Part shown: positions 1 through 9,700 of the stretch, piece by piece
Numbering within the stretch: the stretch's first letter is position 1
How the letters are laid out: every line of letters begins with the position of its first letter
The notes under the pieces: generated by a model
Told to the model about the DNA's origin: nothing
Seen by the model: only the letters and a program-made list of their open reading frames with translations
The model's database searches: none
Translations under genes and position numbers: made by a program
Assembly: GCF_029222905.1 (NCBI RefSeq)
Contig: NZ_JARHUE010000004.1
Span: forward strand, 34,333 to 98,332
Reading direction: 5' to 3'
DNA length: 64,000 bases
Origin: Neptuniibacter sp. CAU 1671
Lineage (GTDB): Bacteria; Pseudomonadota; Gammaproteobacteria; Pseudomonadales; Balneatricaceae

Positions 1-26
1 ATTATACCCGGGTAATTCAGGGAGCT

Positions 27-416
27 CTACCAGCCTTGGTTCTGCCAGATGACCGCCCCCCAGATGAGTGCTCCAATCAGCAGAGAAACCAACACAACTG
101 CAGAACCCAGGTCTTTAGCCAGACCCGCCAGCTCATGATACTCGGTACCCGCCCGGTCAACCACGGCCTCAATTGCAGTGTTCACCAACTCAAACGCCAT
201 CACCAGCAGACAGGTGGAGATCAGTGCGGCCAATTGCAACGGCCCCTGCGCAACAAAAAAGGACAAGGGGATCAGGACTGCACTGCCCCAGACTTCATAA
301 CGGAACGCGGGCTCTTGCCGGTAAGCGGCTTTCAGGCCCTGCCATGAATAGATCGTTGCATAATAAAAACGTTTAAAGCCGGTATTTTTGGGGGAGCCAC
401 TCATCATGATTTCCAT
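27..416 (-). CDS. dgkA: Diacylglycerol kinase DgkA
   Basis: Small inner-membrane kinase that phosphorylates diacylglycerol to phosphatidic acid, recycling lipid released when membrane-derived oligosaccharides or envelope polymers are made. The 129-residue product has three hydrophobic segments and the family's hallmark stretch ELVNTAIEAVVDR followed by EYHELAGLAKDLGSA, very close to the E. coli enzyme (122 residues). The start is uncertain: the first ATG (416) has no clear Shine-Dalgarno, while ATGs at 407 and 404 follow a weak GGA. The longer form is given here. It is divergent from dusA, with a shared 127-base promoter region. Function is well supported by family resemblance. Confidence 0.95.
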   Translation of the reverse strand: MEIMMSGSPKNTGFKRFYYATIYSWQGLKAAYRQEPAFRYEVWGSAVLIPLSFFVAQGPLQLAALISTCLLVMAFELVNTAIEAVVDRAGTEYHELAGLAKDLGSAVVLVSLLIGALIWGAVIWQNQGW

Positions 417-503
417 TTTAAGGCCGAGTTTTCTGGCTGAGCAATTCTAGCAAAGCCCAGGCTAAAACCACACGCTTCGCGGGCATTAGGTCGCCAGTTC
501 CTA

Positions 504-509
504 TATAAT
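504..509 (+). promoter_or_regulatory. Probable -10 element for dusA-tal
   Basis: A perfect TATAAT lies 34 bases before the dusA ATG. No convincing -35 hexamer sits 16-18 bases upstream, so the promoter call rests on the -10 box and its placement. Confidence 0.4.
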
Positions 510-543
510 GCGCCGCAGTTGAACAATATTTTATTGCCTGATC

Positions 544-1527
544 ATGACAGTTAACCCACCTAAGCCGGATCGTCGCTTCTGCGTTGCGCCCATGATGGAC
601 TGGACCGATAGACATTGCCGGTACTTTCATCGCCAGCTAACGAACAATGCCGTTTTATATACCGAAATGGTTACCACCGGGGCGTTGATTCATGCGGACC
701 CGCAGCGGTTTTTGCCTTTCAATCCAGAAGAACAACCGGTGGCACTGCAACTCGGCGGTAGCAATCCCGATGAATTGGCCCGATGCGCAAAAATGGCTGA
801 AGAGTTCGGTTACTGTGAGGTTAACCTGAACGTCGGCTGTCCCAGCGACCGGGTGCAGAACAACATGATTGGCGCCTGCCTGATGGCTCATCCTCAGCTC
901 GTTGCTGACTCATTACAGGCGATGCAGGAAGCTGTCTCTATCCCGGTCACAGTCAAACACCGACTCGGTATAGATGATCTGGATAGTTATGCTCTGCTGG
1001 AACAGTTTGTGGATACTGTTCGCCAGTCCGGATGCTCCACTTTTATCATTCATGCCCGTAAAGCGATTCTTCAGGGCCTGAGTCCAAAAGAAAACCGTGA
1101 AATTCCACCGCTAAAATATGACTGGGTTTACCGTATTAAACAGGATTTTCCGGAACTGGAAATCATCTTGAATGGTGGCATTAAAACACTTGCCGAGTGC
1201 GAGGATCATCTAAACCATGTAGATGGCGTGATGCTGGGACGAGAGGCCTACCATAACCCCTATCTGCTGGCAGAAGTCGATCAAATCATCTATCAGCAGG
1301 ACCGGCCAGTTATCAGCCGGATGGATGCTGCCCTTACCATGCTGCCCTACATTAAACGCCAACATGAGCAGGGTGTATCTTTTTACCATATCGTTCGCCA
1401 TATGCTGGGATTGTTTCATGCTCAGCCTGGCGGCAAACAATTCCGTCGTTACATCAGTGAGAATGCTCATCAGGCCAATGCCACGCCCGCCGTTTTTATT
1501 GATGCGCTCAACTGCATTCGGGCCTGA
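544..1527 (+). CDS. dusA: tRNA-dihydrouridine synthase A (DusA)
   Basis: FMN-dependent enzyme that uses NADPH to reduce uridine to dihydrouridine in the tRNA D-loop (U20/U20a for DusA). The 327-residue protein opens with the DusA signature CVAPMMDWTDRHCRYF, has the catalytic cysteine in NVGCPSDRVQ (Cys99), and keeps the VKHRLGID and NGGIKT phosphate-binding motifs of the TIM barrel. Length matches the family. The ATG at 544 is chosen because the conserved block begins about ten residues in; its ribosome site is weak. tal follows after 21 bases on the same strand, so the two are probably co-transcribed. Confidence 0.95.
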   Translation: MTVNPPKPDRRFCVAPMMDWTDRHCRYFHRQLTNNAVLYTEMVTTGALIHADPQRFLPFNPEEQPVALQLGGSNPDELARCAKMAEEFGYCEVNLNVGCPSDRVQNNMIGACLMAHPQLVADSLQAMQEAVSIPVTVKHRLGIDDLDSYALLEQFVDTVRQSGCSTFIIHARKAILQGLSPKENREIPPLKYDWVYRIKQDFPELEIILNGGIKTLAECEDHLNHVDGVMLGREAYHNPYLLAEVDQIIYQQDRPVISRMDAALTMLPYIKRQHEQGVSFYHIVRHMLGLFHAQPGGKQFRRYISENAHQANATPAVFIDALNCIRA

Positions 1528-1548
1528 AATTAGAGGAACTAATTTGTT

Positions 1549-2499
1549 ATGACTCACCAGCTGGACCAGTTAAAAGTGATAACCACGGTCGTAGCCGATA
1601 CCGGTGATATTGAAGCAATTGAACGTTTCAAGCCGGTTGATGCCACCACCAACCCATCGCTGTTATTAAAAGCCGCACAGCTGCCTCGTTATGCTGACCT
1701 GATCAAAAAAGCGCAGCACCAGGCCGAAACCCTTGGCGGTAATCAGCAAACCCTGCTGGACAACATGACCGATCATTTTGCAGTGGCGATTGGCCAGGAA
1801 GTCCTGAAGCTGATTCCTGGACGCATCTCTACCGAAGTTGATGCCCGCCTCTCTTTTGACAAGACCGCAACCCTGAACCGCGCTCGCAAGCTGATCAGCC
1901 TTTATGAATCAGCAGGCATTCCGCGAGACAGGATCCTGATTAAGATCGCCTCTACCTGGGAAGGCATCAGTGCCGCCAGAGAGCTGGAACAGGAAGGCAT
2001 CAATTGTAACCTCACACTGTTGTTTGGCTTTGCCCAGGCCGCCGCCTGCGCCGATGCTGGCGTCTATCTGATTTCACCCTTTGTCGGACGGATTCTGGAT
2101 TGGCACAAAGCGCGAGATAACGCCGATTTCAGTGGAGCCAACGATCCCGGGGTGCAGTCGGTCAGTCGTATTTACCACTACTACAAAGCGAATGATTACA
2201 AGACCATCGTCATGGGCGCCAGCTTCCGCAATACCGGAGAGATTCTGGAACTGGCAGGCTGCGACCGCTTAACCATTGCCCCTGCATTGATGGAAGAACT
2301 GGAGCAAAGTCAGGCGCCTCTCAGTATTAAACTGACACCTCAGAACGCAACATCCACCCAGGAACGCTGGGAAATTACAGAAGCTGAATTTCGCTGGCAT
2401 ATGAATGAAGATGCCATGGCCACTGAAAAACTGGCTGAGGGCATTCGTAATTTCGCGGCGGACCAGATAAAGCTTGAGCAACTGCTGCTCTCAAGCTAA
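1549..2499 (+). CDS. tal: Transaldolase
   Basis: Pentose-phosphate-pathway enzyme that moves a dihydroxyacetone unit from sedoheptulose 7-phosphate to glyceraldehyde 3-phosphate through a Schiff base on lysine. The 316-residue protein matches TalB-type enzymes along its length: [13 protein letters not shown] near residue 30, the catalytic lysine in [12 protein letters not shown] at position 132 (the E. coli TalB number), and a C-terminal GCDRLTIAP block. GAGG stands 12 bases before the ATG. It is the second gene after dusA, and a strong hairpin terminator follows. Confidence 0.97.
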   Translation: MTHQLDQLKVITTVVADTGDIEAIERFKPVDATTNPSLLLKAAQLPRYADLIKKAQHQAETLGGNQQTLLDNMTDHFAVAIGQEVLKLIPGRISTEVDARLSFDKTATLNRARKLISLYESAGIPRDRILIKIASTWEGISAARELEQEGINCNLTLLFGFAQAAACADAGVYLISPFVGRILDWHKARDNADFSGANDPGVQSVSRIYHYYKANDYKTIVMGASFRNTGEILELAGCDRLTIAPALMEELEQSQAPLSIKLTPQNATSTQERWEITEAEFRWHMNEDAMATEKLAEGIRNFAADQIKLEQLLLSS

Positions 2500-2504
2500 G
2501 CACC

Positions 2505-2545
2505 ATAAAAAAAGCCCGGAGGCTAACCAGCCACCGGGCTTTTTC
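2505..2545. terminator. Rho-independent terminator after tal
   Basis: An AGCCCGG...CCGGGCT stem is flanked by an A-run on the left and a T-run on the right, so it could work in both directions. It closes the dusA-tal unit. Confidence 0.85.
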
Positions 2546-2547
2546 CA

Positions 2548-2635
2548 CCAGCATCCATGCTGGAAACCAATCAATCCTTAATTGGTCGAAGTCGAAACGC
2601 CTCCGTGCGCTGTGACAGTTCCATCTGTCTCGACC
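2548..2635. other. Cluster of short inverted repeats between tal and the STAS gene
   Basis: Directly after the terminator come CCAGCA/TGCTGG (2548-2563), CCAAT/ATTGG (2567-2585) and GACAG/CTGTC (2614-2629). An outer pair GGTCGA (2584-2589) and TCGACC (2630-2635) encloses the last hairpin. No reading frame is evident. It could be a 3' RNA structure, a small RNA or a remnant repeat; the sequence alone does not decide. Confidence 0.35.
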
Positions 2636-2731
2636 CCTAACAGCACTCATTTTAATGAGCTTCATAAGGATCGCTATTAGAATTTTTCCTATTTTTTATT
2701 AAAATTGTATTAAATTTGAATTAACGACGTT

Positions 2732-3214
2732 TCAGGCATCTTCGAGTGTCGTCATCAGATCTTTAAACGCTTCACGATTGGATTCGTTCAAATTCATCAG
2801 GATACGGTGCGCTTCAACAATTCGCATCCTGATTTCATCTGCAGACTCTTTAACCAGCGGCAACTGTTCCAGATCACTGGTGCTTTGTGGAAGGCTGTCC
2901 AGCAGGACAAAGATATGATCAAACCCCATGGTTAACAGCACACGGGTTATATCAGGATTAGGCGAGACAATGGTGGGTTTCGGCAAGTGACTCTGTTCTG
3001 CGTAGATCGACAGTTTGGCAATCAAACCCAGAGTGGTGCTATCGATACCATCCGTTTCCGTCAGATCAACCAGAATATCCTGAATATAACTACGATCCAG
3101 AACCGATTTAAGATGCTGATCAAGTGAGGAACACAGGGTTAGCCTGACATCCCCAATAAATTTAAGGATGTAACGGCCACCCATCAGGGCATAATATATT
3201 GAGCCATCGTGCAT
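2732..3214 (-). CDS. STAS-domain anti-sigma-factor antagonist (HsbA-like)
   Basis: Probable partner-switch protein: an anti-anti-sigma factor whose binding partner depends on whether a serine or threonine is phosphorylated. Residues about 10-110 form a STAS domain, with ILVDLTETDGIDSTTLGLIAKL matching the SpoIIAA phosphorylation loop (DSTTLG). The remaining ~50 residues are a helical tail. At 160 residues it resembles Pseudomonas HsbA in size and context. It lies 5 bases downstream of a PP2C phosphatase gene on the same strand, the expected dephosphorylating partner. No cognate kinase or sigma factor is next to it. The ribosome-binding site is weak, so translational coupling is likely. Confidence 0.8.
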   Translation of the reverse strand: MHDGSIYYALMGGRYILKFIGDVRLTLCSSLDQHLKSVLDRSYIQDILVDLTETDGIDSTTLGLIAKLSIYAEQSHLPKPTIVSPNPDITRVLLTMGFDHIFVLLDSLPQSTSDLEQLPLVKESADEIRMRIVEAHRILMNLNESNREAFKDLMTTLEDA

Positions 3215-3219
3215 GAGAA

Positions 3220-4392
3220 TCAGTGCCTGGCCACAGTCATTATGGCAATATCATCAGGAGTCTCACCCAGTATAGCGGGAAGCAACAGCTGTTTCAGTTG
3301 CTCAGGGCTACCTCCTTTGGCGGTAATGACGGCCTGCATTAAACACTGTTCTTTTGCAGCAAGGTCTGGCGCGTTGATTACTTCCAAAATACCATCCGAA
3401 AATAAAGTCAGCTGAAAGGGTGTACTGAGTACCAGTTTGCGCTGTTCAAACTGCGGGTTATCAAAAAGCCCAACGGGCATGCCTCGCCCTTCAAGAAAGT
3501 GACTACCTGTTTTGTCGGTCAGGATAGGCATCGGGTGATGGCCACCTACAGCATAGGTCAAAGTACAGTCTCTGCTGTCATAAAGCCCAAGAAAAATACT
3601 CAGATGCTTTCCTAAACCTGTATCCAGCACTTCAGCATTGATGCGCCTTAACGTATCAAGCGGCGAGACAATATCAAAACTTGAACGCCGGCGGAAGTTC
3701 CTCAGCAATCGATGCGTCATGTTTTTAAGCAAAACAGTGACCAGTGCCGATGACGCACCATGACCGGACACATCAGCGAGATAAAACATACTGCGATGAC
3801 CATCAATCTCGACAAAATCCACAAAATCCCCGCTCAGGTAAAGCGAAGGGATGAGCAGATATCGTGCTTCAAGGTCTGCTAACTGCATATGTTCAGGCGG
3901 CAGCATATTTTGCTGTATTTGCAGTGCTGCCTGCTGATCCGCCCTTAGCTCAGCGTAACTGCGCTCTAGCTCTTCCTGCACCTGATGATGTTGTTCATAC
4001 AACATCGACTGCTGCAGTAACTTCAAAATGGCCGCTAACAGACCCGGACGATCAATATTAAGTGCCGTCTGCATAAACACATCAGATGATCCTGATCTCA
4101 GTAGTGATAACACCTGATCATTATCTGAGTGGCTCAGCATTGAAATGATGGGACGCGGCGCTTGCTGTCCAGCCAGATCACCGAACTGCGCCATGCTGAG
4201 CTCATCAACACCGACAGCCGCAATCACCAGAGAAAATACGTTTTTATCAAGTTCAGACTGCGCTTCACCCAGATCATGGGCCGTCACTACAATGATTGGC
4301 GGAATTTGAGGAGGAATAAACTCTTGCAGAAACTCAACGATCGCTTCCGGATTTGAGTCGATCACCAATACCTGCTGATGGGCCTGATTCAT
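3220..4392 (-). CDS. PP2C/SpoIIE phosphatase with degenerate receiver domain (HsbR-like)
   Basis: Predicted serine phosphatase acting on the adjacent STAS protein. Residues 1-125 have a receiver-like fold pattern, but the phosphoacceptor aspartate is replaced (LVIAAVG where LVLLD is expected) and the conserved lysine after strand 5 is missing (DVFMQTA). A short coiled coil (about 130-160) leads into the SpoIIE domain, whose metal-binding motifs are intact: SGDFVDF, ADVSGHGASSAL and LFSDGILE. Pseudomonas HsbR has receiver, PP2C and a C-terminal HATPase kinase domain. This 390-residue protein ends after PP2C. AAGG precedes the ATG by about 9 bases. Phosphatase assignment is firm; the signalling role is inferred. 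Confidence 0.85.
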   Translation of the reverse strand: MNQAHQQVLVIDSNPEAIVEFLQEFIPPQIPPIIVVTAHDLGEAQSELDKNVFSLVIAAVGVDELSMAQFGDLAGQQAPRPIISMLSHSDNDQVLSLLRSGSSDVFMQTALNIDRPGLLAAILKLLQQSMLYEQHHQVQEELERSYAELRADQQAALQIQQNMLPPEHMQLADLEARYLLIPSLYLSGDFVDFVEIDGHRSMFYLADVSGHGASSALVTVLLKNMTHRLLRNFRRRSSFDIVSPLDTLRRINAEVLDTGLGKHLSIFLGLYDSRDCTLTYAVGGHHPMPILTDKTGSHFLEGRGMPVGLFDNPQFEQRKLVLSTPFQLTLFSDGILEVINAPDLAAKEQCLMQAVITAKGGSPEQLKQLLLPAILGETPDDIAIMTVARH

Positions 4393-4520
4393 AGCCAGAC
4401 CTTATAAACGGCAGATGGAAACATAAGGGTAACCATCAGAAGCGGAGACAAGTTAATTTACAGCAACTCGGTTTCATGGTTGAACCTTAAATCCAAGCCA
4501 TCTTATATGCAAGCAGATAA

Positions 4521-4550
4521 AAGAAAGGGGCAATGTTCACATCGCCCCTC
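4521..4550 (-). terminator. Probable terminator of mlaA
   Basis: Read on the minus strand just past the mlaA stop, AGGGGC and GCCCCT form a stem extended by an imperfect inner pair, followed by TTCTTTT. Confidence 0.55.
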
Positions 4551-4556
4551 TATCCG

Positions 4557-5255
4557 TTAAAAATTACTGGAATCGTAATTTTCTGCGCCATCCGTAATGT
4601 CATATGCACGTTTTTGTAGATATGCATCACGTATGAAGGTGTACTTATCACCTGAGATCAATTTTTCAACTTTCATCAGCTGCGACCGGGTGTCGATTAC
4701 ACGTAAGGTATACAGTGCATTTCGTGCACCCGCATCATCCACCTGCATGACCGGATCGATCATCGCATCCGGGATACGACCCAAACCATCACGCACAGTC
4801 GAAGGACCAAAAAACGGCAGAACTAGATAAGGGCCACTAGCGACACCCCAAGTTCCAAGTGTCTGACCGAAGTCTTCTGATTTTTTCTCAATACCCATCG
4901 GGGTTGCCACATCAATTAACCCAGCCAGACCAAAGGTAGTATTGAAGCCCAAACGCGCCAGACTCATCAGCGCATCATCCACTTTGCCCTGCAGCAAGTT
5001 ATTGAAGGTATTACTGACATCACCAAGATTGGAGAAGAAGTTATTAACACCACGCTCACCCAGGTCAGGCATCACAACCTGATAACCTTTTGTAATCGGT
5101 TTCAGCGCATAGGTGTCCAGCCCTTCATTGAAACTAAACATTGCCCGGTTAAAGCCCTGCCAGGGATCCGAAGCTTGCTCTTCAGCAATTACAGCAGAAG
5201 AAAGCGTCATGCTACAAACCATAGCCACCATCCAGCGGGCATACGATGTTTTCAT
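4557..5255 (-). CDS. mlaA: MlaA (VacJ) phospholipid-asymmetry protein
   Basis: Outer-membrane component of the Mla system, which removes mislocalised phospholipids from the outer leaflet and passes them to periplasmic MlaC. The family core is clear: SDPWQGFNRAMFSFN, ALKPITKGY, then GLAGLIDVATPMGI and GPYLVLPFFGPSTVRDG. The ATG at 5255 is chosen because AAGGA lies about 8 bases upstream, giving 232 residues with a clean signal peptide; longer starts lack this. The signal peptide ends AVIA-EE and shows no good lipobox (AMVC has the wrong -1 residue), so it may be cleaved by signal peptidase I rather than lipidated. The other Mla genes are not in this window. Confidence 0.92.
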   Translation of the reverse strand: MKTSYARWMVAMVCSMTLSSAVIAEEQASDPWQGFNRAMFSFNEGLDTYALKPITKGYQVVMPDLGERGVNNFFSNLGDVSNTFNNLLQGKVDDALMSLARLGFNTTFGLAGLIDVATPMGIEKKSEDFGQTLGTWGVASGPYLVLPFFGPSTVRDGLGRIPDAMIDPVMQVDDAGARNALYTLRVIDTRSQLMKVEKLISGDKYTFIRDAYLQKRAYDITDGAENYDSSNF

Positions 5256-5353
5256 CGAACAATCCTTACATTTCAAACACAAGAGCTTTTATTCTAGTCA
5301 ATTTATGCGCTGCAATAAACAGATTCCAACGCTTATAAATCACCGACATAGAC

Positions 5354-5382
5354 AAAAAAAGGCTCCCTAAGGAGCCTTTTTT
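5354..5382. terminator. Bidirectional terminator between mlaA and porin
   Basis: GGCTCC-CTAA-GGAGCC hairpin with an A-run on one side and a T-run on the other. It lies just past the porin stop on the minus strand. Confidence 0.85.
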
Positions 5383-5404
5383 CAGAGATTCAAATCAAGA
5401 ATGA

Positions 5405-6376
5405 TTAGAAGTCTACGCGGTAGCCTGCAACAGTACGATCAGTTGCCAGTACATCTTCGCTGTCGTTGTTCACGTGCTCCAGGAAGACCATACCGTGGCC
5501 CATTTTGTGCTGAACACCGATGCCCCACTGCTGCAGATCACCGTCAACCAGGTCAGAAGACAGCTCATAGTCAGAGAAACGACCGTAGAAAGAGGTAGTG
5601 CCTACGGTGTAACGTACGCCAGCTTCCCACACGTCCTGATCAGCATCAGCCAGAGTCATGCCATCAAAAGACAGTGAATCATCTTCACGATCTTCATAAC
5701 GAGCCATCATTTCCAGCGCATTGATTTTGTACTTAACAGAAACACCCCAAACGTCAGACTCATCACCACTGTCTGCTTCGGTAGTAGCAATAGAGGCAGC
5801 CAGAGTCAGGCCGTTAACAGAGTATTTAGCTGCAACGTTGTGACCATCCAGATCTTCATCAGCATCATCACCAGAACCATCTACAACTGCAGCTACAAAG
5901 AACTGGAAGCCGCTCAGGTTTGGAGAAGCGTAAGTCAGAGTGTTGTCTACACGCTTATGGTTGGAGTTACCCAGGAAGAAACGCTCACCGTAGCTGCCAG
6001 AACCTGGGTTAAAGATACCCAGTGGTGCGTTGATCAGCAGGTAGTGAGGGTGGTACTGACGACCGATAGCAGCCATACCCCAGTCACCTTTAGCACCGGC
6101 ATAACCCAGGCGCTTGCCGAACATCTGACCGTAGGTGTCAGAATCAGCAGTGTTGATATTCGCTTCCCAGTGGAACAGACCTTTAGTGTCTTCCAGGCCC
6201 AGATCTACGTCACCTTTGATACCAACGCGTGAAGACAGATCAGAAACATCTGCATCAGCATCTTTAACTGCAGTTACACCGATACGGAAAGAACCGTACA
6301 GAGTAGCGTCAGCCTGAGCAACCATTGGAGCCGTCATTGCACCAGCAACAGCCAGAGCGATAATTGACTTCTTCAT
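5405..6376 (-). CDS. General outer-membrane porin
   Basis: Trimeric-type beta-barrel porin giving passive diffusion across the outer membrane. The ATG at 6376 has AGGGGA about 8 bases upstream and starts a typical signal peptide ending MVAQA. The mature part has alternating short hydrophobic strands, acidic loops (rich in D, E and S) and ends in a phenylalanine (YRVDF), the outer-membrane insertion signal. Gly-rich turns such as GAKGDWGMAAIGRQYHP resemble the L3 constriction-loop region of the gram-negative porin (porin_4) family. Length (323) fits. It is monocistronic between a terminator and a long AT-rich upstream region, as expected for an abundant regulated protein. Substrate specificity cannot be read from sequence. 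Confidence 0.92.
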   Translation of the reverse strand: MKKSIIALAVAGAMTAPMVAQADATLYGSFRIGVTAVKDADADVSDLSSRVGIKGDVDLGLEDTKGLFHWEANINTADSDTYGQMFGKRLGYAGAKGDWGMAAIGRQYHPHYLLINAPLGIFNPGSGSYGERFFLGNSNHKRVDNTLTYASPNLSGFQFFVAAVVDGSGDDADEDLDGHNVAAKYSVNGLTLAASIATTEADSGDESDVWGVSVKYKINALEMMARYEDREDDSLSFDGMTLADADQDVWEAGVRYTVGTTSFYGRFSDYELSSDLVDGDLQQWGIGVQHKMGHGMVFLEHVNNDSEDVLATDRTVAGYRVDF

Positions 6377-6466
6377 CAACTTTTCCCCTTCGATTTTTAA
6401 TTCAACATACTAGTTGTGAATCTTTATTTTTCGTGGCATCTGAAGCAGTGCCGCAGATACGCTATG

Positions 6467-6494
6467 AAAATACTATAAAAAAAATATATTTCAA
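6467..6494 (-). promoter_or_regulatory. Candidate porin promoter
   Basis: On the minus strand, TTGAAA (6494-6489) and TATTTT (6472-6467) are 16 bases apart in a very AT-rich tract, leaving an 80-90 base leader before the porin ATG. Other AT-rich hexamers nearby could also serve. Confidence 0.35.
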
Positions 6495-6540
6495 TTAGAT
6501 GAAATGTTTTTCCATATAATACTTTCATCGAAACTTTTTT

Positions 6541-6767
6541 TTCTGAACGTGGTCACAATCCCTTTTATGACTCTGTGTTTACTTCCTGGTCAACCTTCAG
6601 AAACATCGGCCAAAACAACCTATAAGTCGTAGGCCTTCCGTATTACAGCACAAGCTCCAGTATGGTGCAACTGCGTTTACCCTATAAATATCCTACATTT
6701 AGACTAAATACGGAGTAGGTTGGCCGCGCACTTGCGCCCTTCTTTCAAGCACTTTACGCTCAAGAGC
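6541..6767. other. Spacer between porin promoter and hrpA 3' end
   Basis: No convincing gene. It holds a perfect 13-base palindrome, ATTTAGACTAAAT (6697-6709), bracketed by CCTAC/GTAGG (6692-6719), and no obvious hairpin terminator for hrpA. Confidence 0.4.
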
Positions 6768-9700
6768 TTAACCTGTGCTGACTGATGCCCAAAGCTGACG
6801 CAATCGTTTTTCAGAAACTGGATACTGGGTACCCAGTTGTTGAGCAAAAAGAGAAACCCGATATTCTTCCAGCATCCAGCGGTAATCTTCCAGCAACTGC
6901 AAGTCAGCATGCTGCTCTTGCAACACCTTTCGACGGTTCTCATAATTTTTAAACAGCTGCTGCAAAGCCTCGCTCTGCAATACATTCTCTCGCAAGGTGC
7001 GTCTGAATTTTTCCAAACGAATTTCAATCGCCTGCAGATAACGCGGATAATGCTGCAGATATGCCCAGGGGGTATCGGCAACAAAATCCGTGTGCAGCAA
7101 TGCGGCTATTTGCTGTTTGATATCATTTAATACCGTGATTTCATTCAGCTGCACCTGTCCTTTCAACTGCTTATTTATTTGATGCACTCGAGCTGCGCAC
7201 TGTTGCAGCCAGACCAGCAGTTCTTCATAGCGTTCAATTAAACAGCCACGGCACAACAGCAAGCTTTCTTCGAAAGCGTTTTGTTGCAGAGGTAATTGCT
7301 GATCAAGCTCCATCAGTTGTCTGATCGCCTGACCGATCAGCTGCTGCTGCAACTGCTGTGCCGGGAAATCTGCCCCCAATTGAAGTACCACTGTTGAGAG
7401 GCGATTGAGTTGCGGTTTTTGTCTCAGGTATTTGAGAGGTTCTGGCAGCGACAGCATAGCCAGTCGTATCAGACCATGCAGGGTCACCGCCCTGGCATCA
7501 GCCGCCGTCGTTTTGAGGCAGAGTGTAACTGAGCTGCCCTTATCTTCCAGAGCGGGATAGGCCTCGACTTCAACACCAGCGTACTGACTGATACGCACAC
7601 TGGATCTGATGTCACCAAAGTCCCAACGGGTGATCTGTTCTCTGCCCCACTCCGCCGAGGGTTCAATATTCAGCTGCTTTTCAACTTCTTCAGCAAATCG
7701 TTTTTGCAGCGCATGCAGATCACGGGACTGGGCGAGCAGCTTTCCTTTTGCATCAATCAACTTGATGTTGATAAGGCAGTGATCAGGAAGAGTCACTTTT
7801 CTCAACTCAGCCTCATCTACCCTGATCGCGGTCTGACGCAGTAAGTGATGGGCCAGGGTGCTATACAGATTACCCTCTGCAAAAACACAGGTCTGAACAA
7901 AACCGGAAGCAAAATCCGGCACCGGCACAAAATGCTTTCTCAGCTGCTTGGGCAAACCTTTTAATAAAGCGGTACTTTTTTCCTCGAGCATGCCGGGCAC
8001 CAGCCACTCCAGCTTTTCCATGGGCAACTGCTTTAACAGCGGCAGAGGAACTTCAAGCGAGACCCCATCATCCAGGGTTCCCGGAGCGAAGTTGTAACTC
8101 AGCTTGAGTTTATGTTTCCCCCAACTGAACTGATCTGGATAGGCGGCGGCTGATACATGACCTGTCGAACGCTGCAATACGTCATTTTCGGTCAGTTCAA
8201 GCTGCTTCTGCTGCTCAGCGGGTAGCTGACGGAACCACTTTTCAAACCCTACCCCATTGACGATCTCTCGCCCGCCAAGCGCAGCTAGTCGCTCCTGATA
8301 AAACTCATAAAGCTGCTCCTCATCCACCAGCAGGTCACGGCGGCGGGATTTATCTTCGAGCAGGGCAACACTGTCCAGAAGCTGTCGATTATGGGCGATA
8401 AAGGACAGGCGTGCGTTGTATTCACCCTCAACCAACGCCCCGCGAATGAACAACTCATGAGCCACAACAGGATCAATCTTGCCGTAATTGACTCGGCGGC
8501 CCGGCACAATCACCAGGCCGTATAACAGGACCTGCTCTGTCGCCATCACCTGCGCACGTTTTTTATGCCAGTGTGGTTCGCTGTAATTGCGCTTGATCAG
8601 ATGCGACGCCAGCGGTTCTGCCCACTCAGGCTCAATCCGTGCCACACAGCGCGCATAGAGCTGACTGGTTTCTACCAGTTCCGCAGCAATGATCCATTTA
8701 GGCGGTTTTTTATAGAGCCCCGAACCCGGGAACAACTGAAAACGACGATTGCGCGCCCCCAGATATTCTTTCTTTTCCTGACGAAACCCCATATGGCTGA
8801 GCAACCCTGCCAGGAGGGCCTGATGAATTTCAGCATAACCAGCGGGTTCAGCACGCTCAACAAACTGATGATCAGTCGCTTTAATCTCACGGCACATCAG
8901 ATGCAACTGGCGATGGACATCACGCCACTCCCGCATCCGCATAAATGAGAGAAAATTTTTCTGGCAATAACTGCGCAGCTGATTCTGACTCAGTGCTTGC
9001 CGTTGCTCCTCGTAGTGTTGCCACAAATTAACCAGGCTCAGAAAGTCCGATTCTTCATGGGCGTATGTCCGGTGTTTTTCATCGCTGGCCTGCTGTTTAT
9101 CTGCAGGTCGCTCTCTGGGGTCCTGAACACTGAGAGCACTGACAATGATCAGCATCTCGGACAAACAGTCCTTGCGGGCAGACTCGATGATCATCCGGCC
9201 CAGACGCGGATCCACAGGCAGTCGTGCCAGAATACGACCGGTATGCGTCAATGCACGCTTTTCATCGACGGCGCCGAGCTCCTGCAACAACTTGTAACCA
9301 TCATTGATAAAGCGATTATCCGGTGGGTCAATAAAAGGAAAGTCCTTAATATCGCCCAGTTTCAACGCCAACATCTGCAGAATGACGGCAGCCAGATTAG
9401 TGCGTCGAATTTCAGCATCGGTGTAGTCCGGACGACTGTTAAAGTCCTCCTCGCTGTACAAACGCACACAGACACCCGGCGCAATGCGCCCGCAACGACC
9501 GGAACGCTGATTTGCGCTGGCTTTTGAAATTGGCTCTATCGGCAGGCGCTGGACTTTTGAACGGTAGCTGTAGCGACTGATTCTGGCCGTGCCGGTATCA
9601 ATCACATAGCGAATACCGGGCACCGTCAGCGAGGTCTCAGCGACATTGGTCGCCAGCACGATTCTGCGCCCCCGGCGTGAATCGGTATTAAACACGCGAT

